A stretch of 5,512 bases of DNA from Kiritimatiellia bacterium (GTDB lineage Bacteria; Verrucomicrobiota; Kiritimatiellia; UBA8416; JAIOPI01): assembly GCA_028822745.1 (NCBI GenBank), contig JAPKCZ010000172.1:1-5512 (forward strand), written 5' to 3'. Below, piece after piece: positions 5,316 through 5,512 of the stretch. How positions within the stretch are numbered: position 1 is the first letter of the stretch; each line of letters opens with the position of its first letter. The position numbers were made by a program, and so were the translations under genes. Under the pieces are notes generated by a model. It was not told the origin of the DNA. It did no database searches and saw only the letters and a list, made by a program, of their open reading frames with translations.

Positions 5316-5512
5316 ATCCCGGAGCCGAAGCGATTGTGATTTGGTAACCTGAGAGTCTGGTAAGGAGCGCCAATTAGTGCGTGGGTATGTGGGTCTCGAA
5401 ACTTGCGTTGTAGGCCTGCGGGAAGCGCGGGGTCAATGGGCGGCTTTCCCAACTCACAAACTCACACACCAACACACTCCCACAGCAAGACTCGCTAAAC
5501 GGCGGTCGCTTC
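5316..5512. other. Intergenic region without a recognisable gene
   Basis: Apart from the inverted repeat at 5377-5469, nothing here supports a gene, tRNA or other RNA on either strand. All frames carry stops at short intervals, and the short readable peptides are low-complexity products of the GT/CA-rich sequence. The gene upstream of the GH13 enzyme, if any, lies beyond 5512. Confidence 0.6.
5377..5469. repeat. GT-rich imperfect inverted repeat enclosing a second hairpin
   Basis: The outer arms are 5377-5394 (GTGCGTGGGTATGTGGGT) and 5452-5469, whose reverse complement is GTGTGTGAGTTTGTGAGT: 14 of 18 positions match. Inside, GGGAAGC (5420-5426) can pair with GCTTTCCC (5443-5450) with one bulged base. 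Together they could form a long interrupted stem. The right flank (to 5482) stays GT/CA-rich. It may be a dispersed palindromic element or a decayed one; it is not followed by a T-run in either direction, so an intrinsic terminator is unlikely. Confidence 0.4.

Noticed and set aside
5377..5469. Intrinsic terminator for an upstream gene
   Set aside because: The hairpin arms are imperfect and no T-run follows on either strand.
5316..5512. tRNA, riboswitch or CRISPR sequence in the upstream region
   Set aside because: No cloverleaf, conserved riboswitch core or regularly spaced direct repeats could be found.

Overview
The window is almost entirely one very large gene on the minus strand. It starts at 5092 and is still open at the left edge, giving 1,697 complete codons with no stop or frameshift when each codon is read; the C-terminus lies outside. 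The product is a secreted glycoside hydrolase family 13 (alpha-amylase superfamily) enzyme. In order it has a signal peptide, a (beta/alpha)8 catalytic domain with all conserved GH13 regions and the Asp/Glu/Asp catalytic triad, a domain C, several beta-rich accessory modules that I cannot assign confidently, a pair of 48-residue tandem modules, and an Asp-rich thrombospondin-type-3-like calcium-binding region that runs off the window.

The remaining 420 bases (5093-5512) are non-coding. They hold a near-consensus sigma70-type promoter facing the gene (TTGACT, 17-base spacer, TATAAA), a perfect 15-base palindrome over its -35 box, a roughly 184-base leader, and further upstream a GT-rich imperfect inverted repeat around a second small hairpin. 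No other gene is supported. The long plus-strand open frames (for example 1580-2869 and 3989-5068) are antisense to the enzyme, in the codon-aligned register, and encode nothing recognisable.

Organism: a moderately GC-rich bacterium. A very large, nearly cysteine-free extracellular polysaccharidase with Thr/Asn/Ser-rich beta modules and a TSP3 tail is an architecture I associate with the Planctomycetes-Verrucomicrobia-Chlamydiae group, especially Verrucomicrobiota or Kiritimatiellota. This is an inference from style, not from a marker gene.

Likely biology: the enzyme is exported, cuts alpha-glucan (starch, glycogen or a related algal or host polymer) outside the cell, and uses its long C-terminal part for substrate contact, spacing or surface display. 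The gene appears to have its own promoter; no partner gene is visible.
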